64,000 nt of DNA from Areca catechu (lineage: Eukaryota > Streptophyta > Magnoliopsida > Arecales > Arecaceae): NCBI GenBank assembly GCA_021397845.1, contig CM038047.1, positions 42,015,210 to 42,079,209 of the forward strand, in the 5' to 3' direction. Below, piece by piece: positions 1-12,239 of the stretch. The notes under the pieces are model-generated. The model was not told the DNA's origin, searched no databases, and saw nothing but the letters and a program-made list of their open reading frames with translations. Both the position numbers and the translations under genes were made by a program. Positions within the stretch are counted from its first letter, which is position 1; each line of letters starts with the position of its first letter.

Positions 1-622
1 AGATAATCCTCTCCTTCTAAACTTTATAATTATCACCACTTAGTTCAGAAATATCACATTTGATATCAGAAAAATTTACAGCATAACTGCACAAAAACAT
101 TAAGCATACTTGCTTATATTATAAAATTTAAGGCAAACATATATCACGCTTTCCCAATGTAAGACATGTAAATTATACTTTAAATATGAATTAAACAACA
201 AAATATAAAACTGCCTGTGGGCTAAATTTTTTTTTTATTCATATACAACTTCATGATGGAACTATCAAAATATATTCTTTTTCTTAATTCTTGTGGATAA
301 ATTAAGAAAATAATTTGTTATTCTATCTTAATCAATCATACAAATATAATAAAAAATCCTGTGAAATAAGATTTATTATATCTGAATATGATTAATTATA
401 ATTAATGTTATTTTTCTATATGTGATCCAAGAAAATTTAATATATAATTTAGCATAACCAGAGATGCTGTGGCTAATTTTCAATTAATTAAAATTATATG
501 GATCACAAGACATGCAAATAATCATTGAAACTTCTCTAATAATAGGCCTTTTTTTGATGTAAACATAATACAATAATGTCAAAATTATTCATCAAAATAG
601 AACAAAATAAATTTAAGGGATC
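1..622. other. AT-rich flank without a gene
   Basis: Strongly AT-rich sequence with short open frames only and no recognisable motif. It ends abruptly at 622/623, where a GC-rich retroelement LTR begins. No conserved coding signal is seen on either strand. Confidence 0.6.
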
Positions 623-2052
623 TGTTACCGCCTGGATCATCATGGTCCATAGCTCCGGTGCGTCGTCGCCGTGTCAGGTGCCTCCTTCTCCCGCTGGGGG
701 TGCTCCCTCCTCCTTGGGGGTTGGCCCTTCGGCTCGCTTGGCTTGTAAAATAGAGGAGACCTAGGCCAAGGATTCTGGTGAGGACGCTCCAATGATCAAG
801 TCAGTGGGACGATCGAAGAGAATAGAACCCCTGAGATAGAGAGCTTGGGGGACTCTCTCACCTTGAGGGGTGACATGGTAAAGATATTCAAATAATATAA
901 AGAATAAGATGGTAATGGCTAAGTGGCAGAAAGAAGGAACGGAGAGCGGGGAACGGGAAGGTTCTCCGACCGGTCCCTTAATCGCTGAGCTTCTGATGGC
1001 CTGCTTGCTTAGCTTTCCCTGCTTCTCCTGCATCTACTTCTTACCTTTCTTACCTTGCGACTTGCGCGATGATCCTAACTGGACCTGGGGATGTGTCCCG
1101 GTGCCCTCTCACGGTGTATTCTCTGAAGAGGCTCGCTGCTGCTCGCGGCTTCTCCTTCTTCCCTCCCCTCTCTCGGAATGGTCCTTCCAAAGGAGGAGGC
1201 GATCCTTGGGCCTCTTGGAGCCTCTCCTTCTCTCTCGGACCGGTCCTCCTTCCAGCCTTCGATGAGTTCTCTAGGGAGCTCTCCTGGGAGCTCCCTGGAG
1301 AACCCTCTCCTTTCTGAACTCCTCTCTCCCCCTTCTTTTGGGGGTGTCATTTTTTGCTTCTCCCAGGGGTGGGCGCTGTGCCACTGATTCCCATGCCATC
1401 ATGGAAAGTTTCCATTTCTGGAGGGACTGCCCGAGCACTGTAGGGCCTGTGGCTTTGACAGGATTCCCCTTCTAGGGGAACTCTGGGTCTCCGACCATAT
1501 GGTAGTCAACGTGGTGGCATGTTACGGGGCCCTGGGTCGATGGAGCTTACCTCGTGTAGAACATGCGGGCGGCGTGTTGTAGAACTAGCATTGGTGGCAG
1601 GACGTGTGCTACCTTCTGGAGGTTGCAGGTGAACAGGGACCTCCATGCCATTATTTGAGTTCTTATTGATCTTTCCCTCCTTCACCGCTGGCCTTCGTAT
1701 GGCAGGAAAGGACCTCCCAATGAGGTCCATCTTCGGTGGCATGAGCTCGACCCCAGCCGGGAGCTGACCTCAGATGGAGGGCTCGCCCCATGAGCCTGAC
1801 CCCGGCTGGGAGCTAACCTTAACAGGAGGGCTAACTTTATGAGCTCTGCCTCAGTCAGGAGCTGGCCTCAGACGGAGGGCTCACTCCATGAGCCTGACCC
1901 CCGCTGGGAGCTGACCTTGGCAGGGGGGCTCCTTCATAAGCTCGACCCCGACTGGGGGCTGACCTCGACATTCTATCGGGGGTTGCATCCAAGTGGTAGC
2001 CCCCATCGCTAGCGACTGTGTAGGCTCCACGTCAACGAATATTGCCACATCA
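623..2052 (-). repeat. 3' LTR of the truncated gypsy element
   Basis: On the minus strand this LTR starts TGATGTGGCAATATTC and ends GGCGGTAACA. The intact element has TGATATGGCAAGATCG and GGCGGTAACA at the same places. Length is 1430 bp, against 1273 and 1434 bp for the intact pair. A TATA-like TTATATTATT lies around 890-901 (minus). The U3 part holds a short tandem array. These shared ends are what place the boundaries. Confidence 0.75.
1741..1965. repeat. ~49-bp tandem repeat in LTR U3
   Basis: About four and a half imperfect copies of a 49-bp unit built around ATGAGCYYGACCCCRGCYGG and GGGAGCTGACCT. It lies in the U3 part of the LTR at 623-2052, the same relative place as the 68-bp array of the intact element, but the unit is different. 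Confidence 0.75.
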
Positions 2053-2066
2053 GATGCCCTCCACTA
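2053..2066 (-). other. Polypurine tract of the truncated element
   Basis: Minus-strand purine-rich AGTGGAGGGCATC immediately upstream of the LTR start. It corresponds to AAGTGGGGGGCAAA in the same position of the element at 10410-20231. It shows that 623-2052 is a 3' LTR with interior to its right. Confidence 0.55.
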
Positions 2067-4054
2067 CCAAGCTCGAAGAACGAGGCATCACTCGGGATGA
2101 TGGGAGTAACGACCATGCTGATGTGGAGGGACGTACCTTCTATGCCATCAATGCTTCAATTGGCCATGCCCCGAAAACTGCACTTTTACATTATTGGGGT
2201 GTTGTGCTCAGTTTCCCAACGTAGAGATCATCAATGCCCTGGCTAGGTCAAGGTATCTGTTCCATGAACCGATGCATCGAGAGGCACCCGAAGCTGGCAC
2301 ATGGTGACTTCTAGTTGGCTATGCGGCTTTTAAAAGGTCTTCGGGCATAGGCGGCCAGGGTTCCGCAATGCTTCCTTCTTTTTTCTTCGGTCCCCCTTCT
2401 GGTTCTAGCGTTGGCCTCCATGTCCATGCCTTGATGCTGAGAGAGGGCTCTTGGTAGATTTCAGGATTTCAACCTGAGACCCGGAGGGCTAAATGAAGGC
2501 TCTCCGAGAGTGACTGGCTAGCATCAAGGCGTGGGCATCTGGTTCGGAGAAGAAATCCACCGAGCTTGAAACTTCCCCCTTGGATGTGAAGGTGGATATC
2601 CTCCGGTCACACAGCTGGGGCAGAGAAAGAGGATACCTCAGAAGCAGAGGCAGTCGGAGCCACTTCCCGGTTCACAAGACTGGAGATCTTATAGGAGGAG
2701 GTGGTGGCCTGGGTCACGGCCATTGTGGAAGGGGCCATGGCCGTTATGGTGCTGACAGGAGTATCCTGACGCGGGGCTACTGCAGCTGCCCTTGGAATCA
2801 TGAGATTGATGAATTCCAAGGAGGACGGCACGGTTGAGGCGGAGCCGATGCCGGGCTCTAGAGATCCGACGGACTCCTGAGGAAGGGCGTCCTTCCGTTC
2901 GGGCAGGAGGGATTGGCATGTCCCCAGCCACTCCTCGAGGGTAGAGTGCAGGGCTAACCTGCCCTGCCGGTGCCTCCTACACCAATCACGGAGGTTAAGG
3001 TCAGAGCCCTCCAGCGGGCATTGCACCGACGTTGAGGGGACCCGCTCACCAATCGGACAAGGAGCGAAGATGGGGCTTCAACCCATCTTCCTTTCAACTT
3101 GTATCTTAGGATTTCAGGAGGTCTCCCGGCTTGTCGGCAGCCTTCATAGGATGTAAGAGACTTTTGATCAATGAAGGTGCCTCTTCCTTTACGACTACTG
3201 CTCTCTCTTTCTTTCTTTCTTCTTCCTCTTTTTCTCCTTCTTTTTTTCTTTTTTTTTTAGCTCGAATCTGCTGCTCGGCCTCCCGTGCTGCTGTGGGCCT
3301 CTCTCCGAAGTGAGGGACATTCCAATGAGGGTGATTTTTCTTCTACTTTCAATCGGAATGCATTGTGTTCCCTACATTTTGTTTGCTGCTTTTCCTTTCT
3401 TCGGCTTGGATTGCTTCTGGGGGATCTCCTTAGCTTGCCAAGCCATGAATCAGGCGGCCAGTGATGGGGATTTAGGGATTTCTCACCAACATCCCCGGGC
3501 CATGAGCAAGGCAACCAGATGCAGGGCTTCCGAAGTATCCTAGCTCAGTTTGCCATGCTGTGAGTCAAGGGGCAGATGACGAGACTTCTGAAGTTTCCCG
3601 ACAGACATCTCCGGACTGTGAGTAAGGCAGTGGATGCGGGGTTTCATGAATTTCTTGGCTTATAGGTGCCAAACTGTGAGTGGCACGACTAAGCGCGGGT
3701 CTGTCAGAAGGACCTGGCTTGGAGATTGCCTAGCTACGAGCCTCTTGATAGATGGCAGGTTGCCCTGTCGCCGCCTCAGGATCGTGAGCCCGGATGGAAA
3801 GTGCAGGCCTGGTGGAGTGGGCTCGGCTTGTTGATGAGGATGCAGAACTGTGAGTCACACGATAGGTGGCGGGTTGCCATGCTGTCGTCTCTGGGCTGTG
3901 AGCTCGGCTGAGAAAGGTGGGCCTGATGTGGGGCCCAAAACTTTGGGATTGTGGTAGCTGTCTCTTCTTGGCATCCTACAAGATCATTCGGTAGCGTCCA
4001 AAACTCTTGAGTGGAGGCCTTATGGGCCTCCTTGGCTTCTTATCTTGTGGCCTA

Positions 4055-4320
4055 CTCGGCACTGGGCCGAATAAGCTACTCAGCTCCAAGTTGAGTAGGC
4101 TACTTGGTTCCAGGCCAAGTAGAGTATCCTGGCCGGCTAAATAGAAGTTCAGTTTTGGGGCCTTCTTCTCTATATCTCTATTAGCTGGCTGAATGAATCT
4201 CGATCATCCTTTCTCCTAGATCTCGATCATACTTGACTGAGAAGAAGGGATCATCTGCCAGCCTACTCGGCTCATGATTGAGTAAGCTACTTGGCTCCTT
4301 GCCGAGTAGGATCGCCTCGA
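4055..4320. repeat. Diverged TACTCGGC/CGAGTAGG direct repeats
   Basis: The motif GCTACTTGGCTCC and partial palindromes CTACTCGGC...GCCGAGTAG recur at 4055-4130 and 4255-4310. I read this as spacer repeats of the truncated retroelement. Function is unknown. Confidence 0.45.
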
Positions 4321-5084
4321 TCACACTGGGGGAGCAGTTTGTGATTGAGGGCAACTCATTCATTATAATTGATTGGATTCAGTCACATGCCAAAGATGTT
4401 ATTGTTCATTCAGTTCTACTTACATGATATTTCTAGTATGTTGCATGGGGCTACTTCCCCATTTGTTCGGTATGTATGTTGGGATGTAAATATTGCTGCA
4501 AATAAGGTCGTTTTATTTGTTGTACATTACTAAGAGAATATACCAGGGATTGATATGGGTTCTTCGTCGAGTCCATCTCGGGATATTTTTTTTTTTTGAT
4601 ATTTTTAGATTATTCATACCGAACTTATATAAATGTACCATTTTATTATTTTTTTTAAAAAAAGAAGAGCTATCATATATAGCTTTTAAATACACATTTC
4701 ATGTTTGTTTGATGTACATTGCCATTGCATCATGTGTTCCAACCAACCCTACCCTTCTGCTTCTATGGTTGAAAGAATGGATTTATATCACATGAATTGA
4801 ACGCCAAAAGAATCTACATTCAACTTTAATTTGATTATCATGTTCCTCACTTAGCTTCTATATCTCCAAGTTAGGGTTTGTACTCTGAATTGGAGAGGTC
4901 TGGTCCACATATCATGCCCGTCCAAGTATCGTGTCACAAACCTTGATCATGTCTATCATCTACATGGGCTCTCTATGCCATACGGGATTCATCGATTTAG
5001 AATGCTTCTCTCATGCAAAATAGTGATTAATGTCCTCTTGTTACGACTTTATTTATTTATTTATTTTTTGATAGAACAAAGAAT

Positions 5085-5215
5085 GAGGGGAGGGGGAAAA
5101 CCCCCTCGTGTAGCTCCTCACTCGATTCCCAACCCATTAGATCTTTGTTCAATTCCGGCTGCAATTTTTCGCATGCCCTCCCCATCAACTGGATGAGTAC
5201 ATCAACCTAACTCCA
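5085..5215 (+). repeat. Single copy of the ~125-bp dispersed repeat
   Basis: Contains GTAGCTCCTCACTCGATTCC, then GCAATTTTTCGCATGCCCTC, then GATGAGTACATCAACCT, in the same order as the tandem units at 60500-61290. Its left side is T-rich (TTATTTATTTATTTTTTGAT). Confidence 0.55.
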
Positions 5216-7225
5216 CTATTGCACCGGAATTTCGGCCGCTCGGCTCCCCAGTCACGTATCCCAGAATTAATCTAGAATTTAATCGAGTCATATCATTCCT
5301 CGAACCCTGAAGAGTAAATTATTCACAATAACTGAACCGCGCCTTAACCAGCCGAGCAACTGCCGTAGTTGTTGTAACGTCAATTATTGTATCGTATTTT
5401 GCATAGCTTTCAAAACATGGGAAAACTTTTCCATTCCCTCCCCGATACAGATTGTGAAACTAATGTAACACTTTAAAAACCGGATAAAATGCGATCCAAT
5501 AATTAACATCACGAAATAAGATCAATCATTCTTTTTCACACTAAACAATCCAAACCAATCCCGGGATTCACATGATCATGAGCTATTGCATGATGCATGG
5601 ATGCTTGGCTCGGATCTCTTCCATTCAAATACGAATCGTTGGTGATCGGAGCCCATAGAGTCAAGCCTCCAAACATCTCAACTCATTTTGATCGACCGGT
5701 CTACAAAATTCACCATCTTTTTGTATAGGAACAGAGAGATACACAACTAAATGGATTATTTGGACGGAGGATCCTACCATTTCCCGGAAGTTATAAAACG
5801 TTTGACCGCGAAGCACGGCTTCTGAAGTCATCACAGAAGGACGCAGTTTGAGGCTCGACAAGACTCGTAGAAGACTTGCGTTCCAGCGGATACCGAGAAG
5901 CTCGCATGTTAAAGATGGGAATTGCCCAACCACTACGTTGTCGGACCCAGAGAAGACCACACGTGGCTGGTGATTTTTATCGAAGGAACAAAGGACAGAA
6001 TAGTTTGAAGCAAGGGGTCGGTCGAAATTATTAATTAAAGCTACTGTACTCCACCAAATCCGTCATAAAAGTGATTATTTTGTAAAACTTGTATTTGATA
6101 TCCCGTGACTCTTTATATATATATATATATTTATCTGAAAGTGAGTATGTCAGCCTGATTCCATTAAAGTACTAGAATAGAATACTTCCTCGTGTTCAAT
6201 CACGTATCCCAGAAAAAAATTTTGGATTTAATCGAATAACCAGCAAAATTCAAATTTCGAATTCGTGATCGAAAAAATAGGAACAAAACTCCCATCAACT
6301 GCATTACCATTTTAGTGATTTCTTTATAAATCTTCGACATAAAATCAACGTCAACTAGGTAGACATGGTTATAAATTAATATTTTTATTTATTTTAAAAG
6401 AAAAAATAAGTACTCATCTTCAACCAACTTCTTTCTTTGTTGAGGTTGCTAGCATGGCCAGTGTGACGAATCTAGCCACTCTTCTCATAGAATTTTAAGG
6501 ATAATTAAGTTGCCATGCAAATGTCCGGCCCGGTCACGAGAAAGTGATGTTGTAAACATGAAAAGAGCATTGCCACTCTACTCTCTGCTCCGTTACTTAT
6601 CCTAGTTGGCGATCGGGGATTGGTGCAAAATACCAAATGGAAGTAAGTGTCACGAAGTGTTCAATTCATGCGGGACATTATTTCTAGTAATATTTTTCAC
6701 AAAAAAAAATGAGCATCTATTTTTTATTTTATTTTATTTTATTTTTGGAAAGAAAAAGGGAGGTATGAAGATAATGTAACGGTATGAAATTTTTAATCAA
6801 AGGATCGTTGAATCAGTATCGAATCTCGTACCAGTCAATGACCAATCATATTGGTATACATACTATTCTTAATGAAAATGAATTTTTTTTTATAGTTATA
6901 TTATCCGATCTAAGCTAGATATGAACCAGGCTAAATTAAATTTGATTCGAAGTGAACCAATATGTACCGTATTGAATCGATGTGTACCGTATCGAATCAT
7001 TTTAAACTAGATCGATTTAGATATTTTTGAACCGTTCAATATTATAGATTATTTTTTTTAACTGAGCTATACTGATTCTTGGATGCATCATGAATTGGAT
7101 GACTCAAAATGATTCCAAAAATCTTTCTTTCAATAAAATTTCATATTCAAAATTTTCTGGGAGAAACAAAAGAAAAGAAGAGTAGGACTTAAAAAAAAAA
7201 ACGAAACGAAAGGACGCCGCTCTTC

Positions 7226-7250
7226 TTTATTATTATTATTATTATTATTT
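7226..7250. repeat. (TTA)n microsatellite
   Basis: About eight TTA units, visible directly, in gene-free sequence. Confidence 0.8.
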
Positions 7251-9696
7251 TCGAAAGAATCTAGATTATTGGTCCGCTCCGGGAGACACGCGTGCATGCA
7301 CCTGCCCTGGCCGGTGATCCGACCCCACGGGAATCGCTCTTCTTGCGTTTCCCGTTTCACGTACCCCAGTTGCTCCCCGTTCGGCCTTGGTCAAATTTGA
7401 AAGAGTCCAGGGGTCCATTTGTAAAAGTGAAATAATTTTTTTTTTTTTTTAAAAAAAAAAACTTTCGTTTCACATTTTGGTGAGAACCTTACTTTAGCCT
7501 CGAGAAGGGGGGAAGTTGGAGAAGGCGAGGCAGAGAAAATGGAATATTGTCGTTGATTTATTTTAAGTTGGATCTCACAAGCTTTTTTCTTTTGTTTTTT
7601 TTTTCTCCCCCTCCATCACATTCTCGCTCCCATTGCTCGTACAATCTTTTCTTGGTCTTTTGCGGACATCTTCCAACGCGAGTGCCGTCCTTTTACCCGC
7701 CTCCTTAGCTGGCCACAGCTGGACCGGACCGTTGCTGGCTTCTTCTAGAAGACGTTCTACGGCGTCTCTCTCTCTCTTTCTCTCTCTCTTTATTTTATTT
7801 TTATTTTTTATTGCTCAAACACCCTCGTATTTTTAAATTATTTCAGTTATGCATGGTCTTCATGCTTTTTATTCTCTTCAATTCCCATTTTTTATTGTCT
7901 CGATGGGAGAATATTCCCAAGTTCTCCAGCCATGCAAAGCCATTCATGTACTCGTTTGTTCGACGGAGAGAAAGAGAGAGAGCTAATTCAGCACAAGATA
8001 AAGGTTAGCTCAACACTAATTATGTTTCTCAAATATTAAGATTACATTGTTGAAACTAAATAATTTTGTAAAAAGTAAAATATAATAGGAAGATTGTGCA
8101 TTTTCGTAGTAAGGCTGCTCTTGATTTTCTTTCTTTCTTTTTTTTTTTTTAGTAAGAGAGATTTCGGATTTTTTTGTCATTTCAAATAGTTTTAGGTGAG
8201 TTTTTTATAAATTACCTAACACATCTATTTAGTATATATAAAATTAAAAATCTAATGTTAAGATTTTAGAATGTTACTTCTTTATATCTTTTAATATTTT
8301 GCTGTCTTCTCCCAGGGTCATGGGCATTCTCCCACCCATACTATGAAACGTAATCATTTAATAGTTTGTTTGACCGTAACAAACCTCGCAAAATAATATG
8401 GTCAAACAAACAATTCCAATTTTATTAGACCTTAAGTAATTAAATAATAAATATTTACATAATAAAGTAGAAAAAATACATCATGCATCATTTTCTAACC
8501 ATCACAACCAATGCTATTTGGCCATCAATCTAACAATTTACATCATTATAATACATTGCTTACGAGTGATGACCTCGTTAATTCATCTCATTTTTCATTA
8601 CAACCATACCATATCATGGTGCATATACCAGCGAATGTTTGGTTTAACGCTCTGTAAAAAAACAAGCAAAGTCTTATTATTTGCAAATATCAAGATTTAT
8701 TTTTAATTTGATAAACTTTACAAGCAAAGACTTATTTATTTTTTAATTTGATAAACTTTACATGGCTATCCGGGTCTAACATCAATTTTTGTTTTCATCC
8801 AAGCTTGGGACTCTCCGTCTCTCTCTTTCTTTTCTATTTTTTTTTTTTTCTTTTCTTCCTTATTTTTTTTTTGAATGTATGTTTCTTCGCAATCATTTTT
8901 TAAATAAATAATTTTTAAAAATCATCATGTTATTCTGTAATCTAATATATCCATGCCGAATGAATTCTAAAATAATTTGAGTTTTTTATTTGAAAGTTTG
9001 AATTTGCATATTCGGACGTGGCTTGTTGCTTGTTGTATGTTGAAAGTCTGATACTCTTCGAATACTATAACACTTTTAAATATACTACCTTGGCCGCATG
9101 TGATCTAAAAAGTCTTCTTTTTTTTATCTTTTAAGTCATACCATACCTATGGTTTAATATCATCGATTTATTTCTTCATGATTTTTAATATATAATTGTG
9201 ACAAATCAAATTATGATTTAGTCATAATTATAAATATTTATTAATCTAATTTATATTTATCTTTAATATTTTTATTTTTATTTTTATTTTTTTTGATAAA
9301 TCGGATAAGCTATATTATAACTGTCAAGTATTGATACAACCAAACAGATCAGAAAGAACAACATTCCGAAACAGAACAAGGGAGCCTTCCAGGTTCGGCT
9401 ACAAAATAAAAAGTAATTTTTGTATCTACCCGTAAGTTTGCCCATCCAAGTTAGCAATCCACTTGGATGGATTGAAATTGAAGTGATTCACAATTTTAGA
9501 GTTTTGAAACAATGGTTCAAGGACCTCCATATATGCAATTAAACCATGACAATATCCTTCATCTTGATGGGCCCTATATATATTTCGGAAAAATCAGAAA
9601 TTAACAAAAAAACTGCATGTAATTTTCTTAAAAGAACTCAAGTGTCTGAATAATAACTCACCTAATGCTAATCCAATATATTTCAATTACATTTCA

Positions 9697-9913
9697 ACTG
9701 CCACCGGCACGTGGCACAGTTAGTTGTGAGGCTTATCTCACAACCAACTAGCAGGGATTCAAATTCTATTTTGGATATATTACGATTGAAAAGTCCGGAA
9801 ATAAAATAAAAAATAGAAAAATAATTTAAAAATAAAATAAAAAAAAAATTAATAAAATAATCTTGGAGTCCCTGTTGGCTGGTGGTAGTCACTCAGCTGG
9901 TGCCAGTGGTAGT
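9697..9913. mobile_element. Candidate ~217-bp TIR element (MITE-like)
   Basis: The left end ACTGCCACCGGCAC and the reverse complement of the right end, ACTACCACTGGCAC, match at 12 of 14 positions, and GCAGGGA/TCCCTGT continues the pairing further inside. The left arm also has its own 8-bp hairpin, GTTGTGAG...CTCACAAC (9723-9744). I could not find a convincing target-site duplication, so the class is open. Confidence 0.35.
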
Positions 9914-10409
9914 CAGATTGACGTACTCACCTTCAGATGGGGAACGGCTGCAAAAAAATTAATATGCGCCGTGTATCGAACATTTCCTGGCTGAGGTTGG
10001 GGGACTGTCTGAGAATGACCACGTCCGGGATCTAACTTCTCTGCCCCCCCCCCCCCCTCCCCCTCCAACCCTTTTGTTTTACCAAAAAAAAAAAAAAAAA
10101 ATTACATTTCAACTTATTTTTGTCAAGAAAACTTTATTTCAGCTTAAACATTAACATTTGTGGTGGGACGGTACAATAATCATTCCAGGAACTTCACAAC
10201 TCATGAGCCTCGACGCCCTTCTTATGTATTGCTTGTATGCAGCAATCCTTGCTTACAGTTGGGTAGGGGCGTACATCCAATTTTCCCGATTTAAATTGAA
10301 TCAAAATTTTTAAAATTTTATTTTATTAAATTACAAATTGAATTGAAATAGGTTAAAATTGAGCAAACTAAACCGAAATAATTTTGATTTGGTTCGGTTC
10401 AATAATTTG

Positions 10410-11682
10410 TGATATGGCAAGATCGCTAACGTGGAATATCTCTCAGATCTAGTTTGCGGCTATGCTGGCAAATGTTGCCACGTTGGCCCATTTCTTCGAG
10501 CTCCTCCACCATGCAGCTCTTCCAAGGTCGAGCCCACCTTGATCAAAGTCGAGCTCTCTCTTCTCGAGCTCCTTCATTGGGCGGCTCTTCCAAGGTTGAG
10601 CCCGCCTTAGCCGAAGTCGAGCTCCCTCTCCTCGAGCTCCTTCGCCGGGCGGCTCTTCCAAGGTCGAGCCTAGCTCGGCCGAAGTCGAGCTCCCTCTCCT
10701 CGAGCTCCTCTGCCGGGCGGCTCCCCCAAGATCGAGCCCGCCTTGATCGAAGTCGAACTCCCTCTCCTCGAGCCGAGTGCCCTTTGGTGGAAAAGCTTGC
10801 CAGTTCGATATTGTCCCAATGGCCAAGGGTGATCGTGCCTCAAAGGCCCCCAGGGCGGAGAGAAGGTGGCGCCACTGCACCCATTGGGCGACGGCACGCC
10901 GCTCAAGGCATACAAAAGGGGAGTGCACTGGCCTAAAGAGGGGCGTCCCCCCATAGCACGAAGATCTTTTCCACTGTTGTTTACACCGGTTAGGAAAGAG
11001 TGCTCTAATCAAGATGTTGCATTCCCCAGCCGACCATTTGTACCACCCAGAAGAAGAAAGTTGTGCCAGGGAATTCAAACCTATGAGCGACTACCCCCGG
11101 ATCGATGCTCTGCCAAATTTCTCCAAGTATGGCAACCTTTTGGGAGGACAGAACCCGTGACGTAACTCCATACCAGGAAGGAAGGGGGCATCGGAGCACG
11201 ACCCACGGGGCGCTGCCAGTCGTTGACCTTTGAGCATCCCTATAAGGGGGAGAACCTAAGGTGGGTAACGAATAGAATCTGTGATCTAAAAAGGACGTCA
11301 TGAGGGCTCTCGAGGGAGGTAAGAAAAAATAGCCAGAGGGGGAGCGAGCGAGTCAGGGTTCTCTGAGGCTACCAGAGAACTTGTCGGAAGAGTATCAACG
11401 GACACAACCACCACTTCTCCAGCCATCCTTCTCTGCTACAACTCCCACTTTTCTTTTTACTTTAAAACTCCTCCGAACGTGGAGATCTCGCAGGGATCCA
11501 CAGAGGAGGATCTTTTTCCCTAGATCGCCCACTAACTTGACCGTTGGAGTGCCCTCACCAGGATCCCCGGCCCGGGTCTCCTCTCTTTTGCATGTCCAGG
11601 TATGCATGCTGGATATCGAATAATGAGGCCGACATCTACAGCCACGCTAGAGCTGCAGGCCATGGCGGTGTAGGCGGTAACA
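10410..11682 (+). repeat. 5' LTR
   Basis: Starts TGATATGGCA and ends GGCGGTAACA (TG...CA). It aligns along its whole length with 18798-20231. It holds about four 68-bp tandem units at 10495-10770 and a TATA-like CTATAAGG near 11238. The 161-bp length difference from the 3' LTR is explained mainly by the number of 68-bp units. Confidence 0.9.
10495..10770. repeat. 68-bp tandem repeat, about 4 copies (5' LTR)
   Basis: Each unit holds GAGCTCCTYCGCCGGGCGGC, then CCAAGGTCGAGCC, then GAAGTCGAGCTCCCTCTCC. The same unit recurs in the 3' LTR in a larger number. Confidence 0.85.
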
Positions 11683-11684
11683 GA

Positions 11685-11703
11685 TTGGCACGCCAGGTAG
11701 GGG
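11685..11703 (+). other. Primer binding site
   Basis: TTGGCACGCCAGGTAGGGG begins two bases after the 5' LTR, the expected place for tRNA-primed minus-strand synthesis. I could not assign the tRNA from memory with confidence. Confidence 0.65.
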
Positions 11704-12239
11704 GGCAAGACACAATCCGATCCAAGCAAATCCCCCTACAAATAGCTCCACCCAAAGCATGGTGGTGACACGTGCACGGAGAGGTCTACACCAGTCATGC
11801 GGGAGATCCCCCTTCTCACGGGGACCCACATAGCTCGGAAAGGGAACTCCCTGCTCCGCCACAACGACCACCGGCAGACGTCCAACTCGGCATGCTTGCC
11901 CAGCAGATGCAAGTTCTGACTGCGGTAGTGCGGCAATTATAGCACCAGCACCGATCCCTGGACACCCAGCAGCAGCCATGGCTCCCTGCATCCCAAGCCA
12001 TCGTACCCCACGATAGCTTGCACTCCTTCCAATGAAGGCCGTCGCTACCGCGGGCCGTGACTGACCCCCGGGGAAGCCACCGGACCCCAGCTAAAAGATA
12101 GTGGATCGTGTCAGTTGACCGAGAGAGCCGATCTCTGACCTTCAAGCGCACCGCTGTTAAGCGCCGCCAAAGCCATTGAGGCAAGGCTCCCTGTCGTGAC
12201 CCCCCTCAACTATCATCTTCATCTCCTCCGACGGCCTCG

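Larger units (their letters stand above)
623..4370 (-). mobile_element. 5'-truncated Tat-type Ty3/gypsy element
   Basis: GC-rich block between AT-rich flanks. Read on the minus strand it ends in an LTR (623-2052) whose first and last bases resemble the LTRs of the element at 10410-20231, and a polypurine tract sits just inside the LTR (2053-2066). Rightwards (element 5' direction) come degenerate sequence, diverged direct repeats near 3480-3930 and 4055-4320, and then loss of GC-rich sequence near 4370. No gag, protease or RT was found, so I infer that only the 3' part survives. The right edge is approximate. No intact ORF is present. Confidence 0.7.
4371..10409. other. Gene-free AT-rich intergenic sequence
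   Basis: About 6 kb with only short random open frames. It contains a single copy of the ~125-bp repeat (5085-5215), a (TA)n run near 6116-6131, a (TTA)n run at 7226-7250, CT-rich stretches near 7760-7800, a poly-C run near 10045-10060 and a candidate TIR element at 9697-9913. A 99-codon minus-strand frame (5661-5960) shows no family resemblance. I see no supported gene. Confidence 0.55.

Noticed and set aside
3773..3780. CA followed by GGATC as possible right end and TSD partner of the element at 623 (flank GGATC, 618-622)
   Set aside because: It lies within a diverged repeat block. The LTR is better bounded at 2052 by homology and a PPT, so the match is probably chance.
5661..5960. 99-codon minus-strand ORF
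   Set aside because: No recognisable family, no splice partners and no supporting context.
9280..9420. Possible reversed LINE 3' tail (T-run followed by GATAAA)
   Set aside because: Only a T-run and no coding or duplicated flank; not enough to call.
10449..11078. 209-codon minus-strand ORF and 160-codon plus-strand ORF
   Set aside because: Both fall in the 5' LTR and reflect the 68-bp tandem repeat. The same kind of frame recurs in the 3' LTR (18773-19495).
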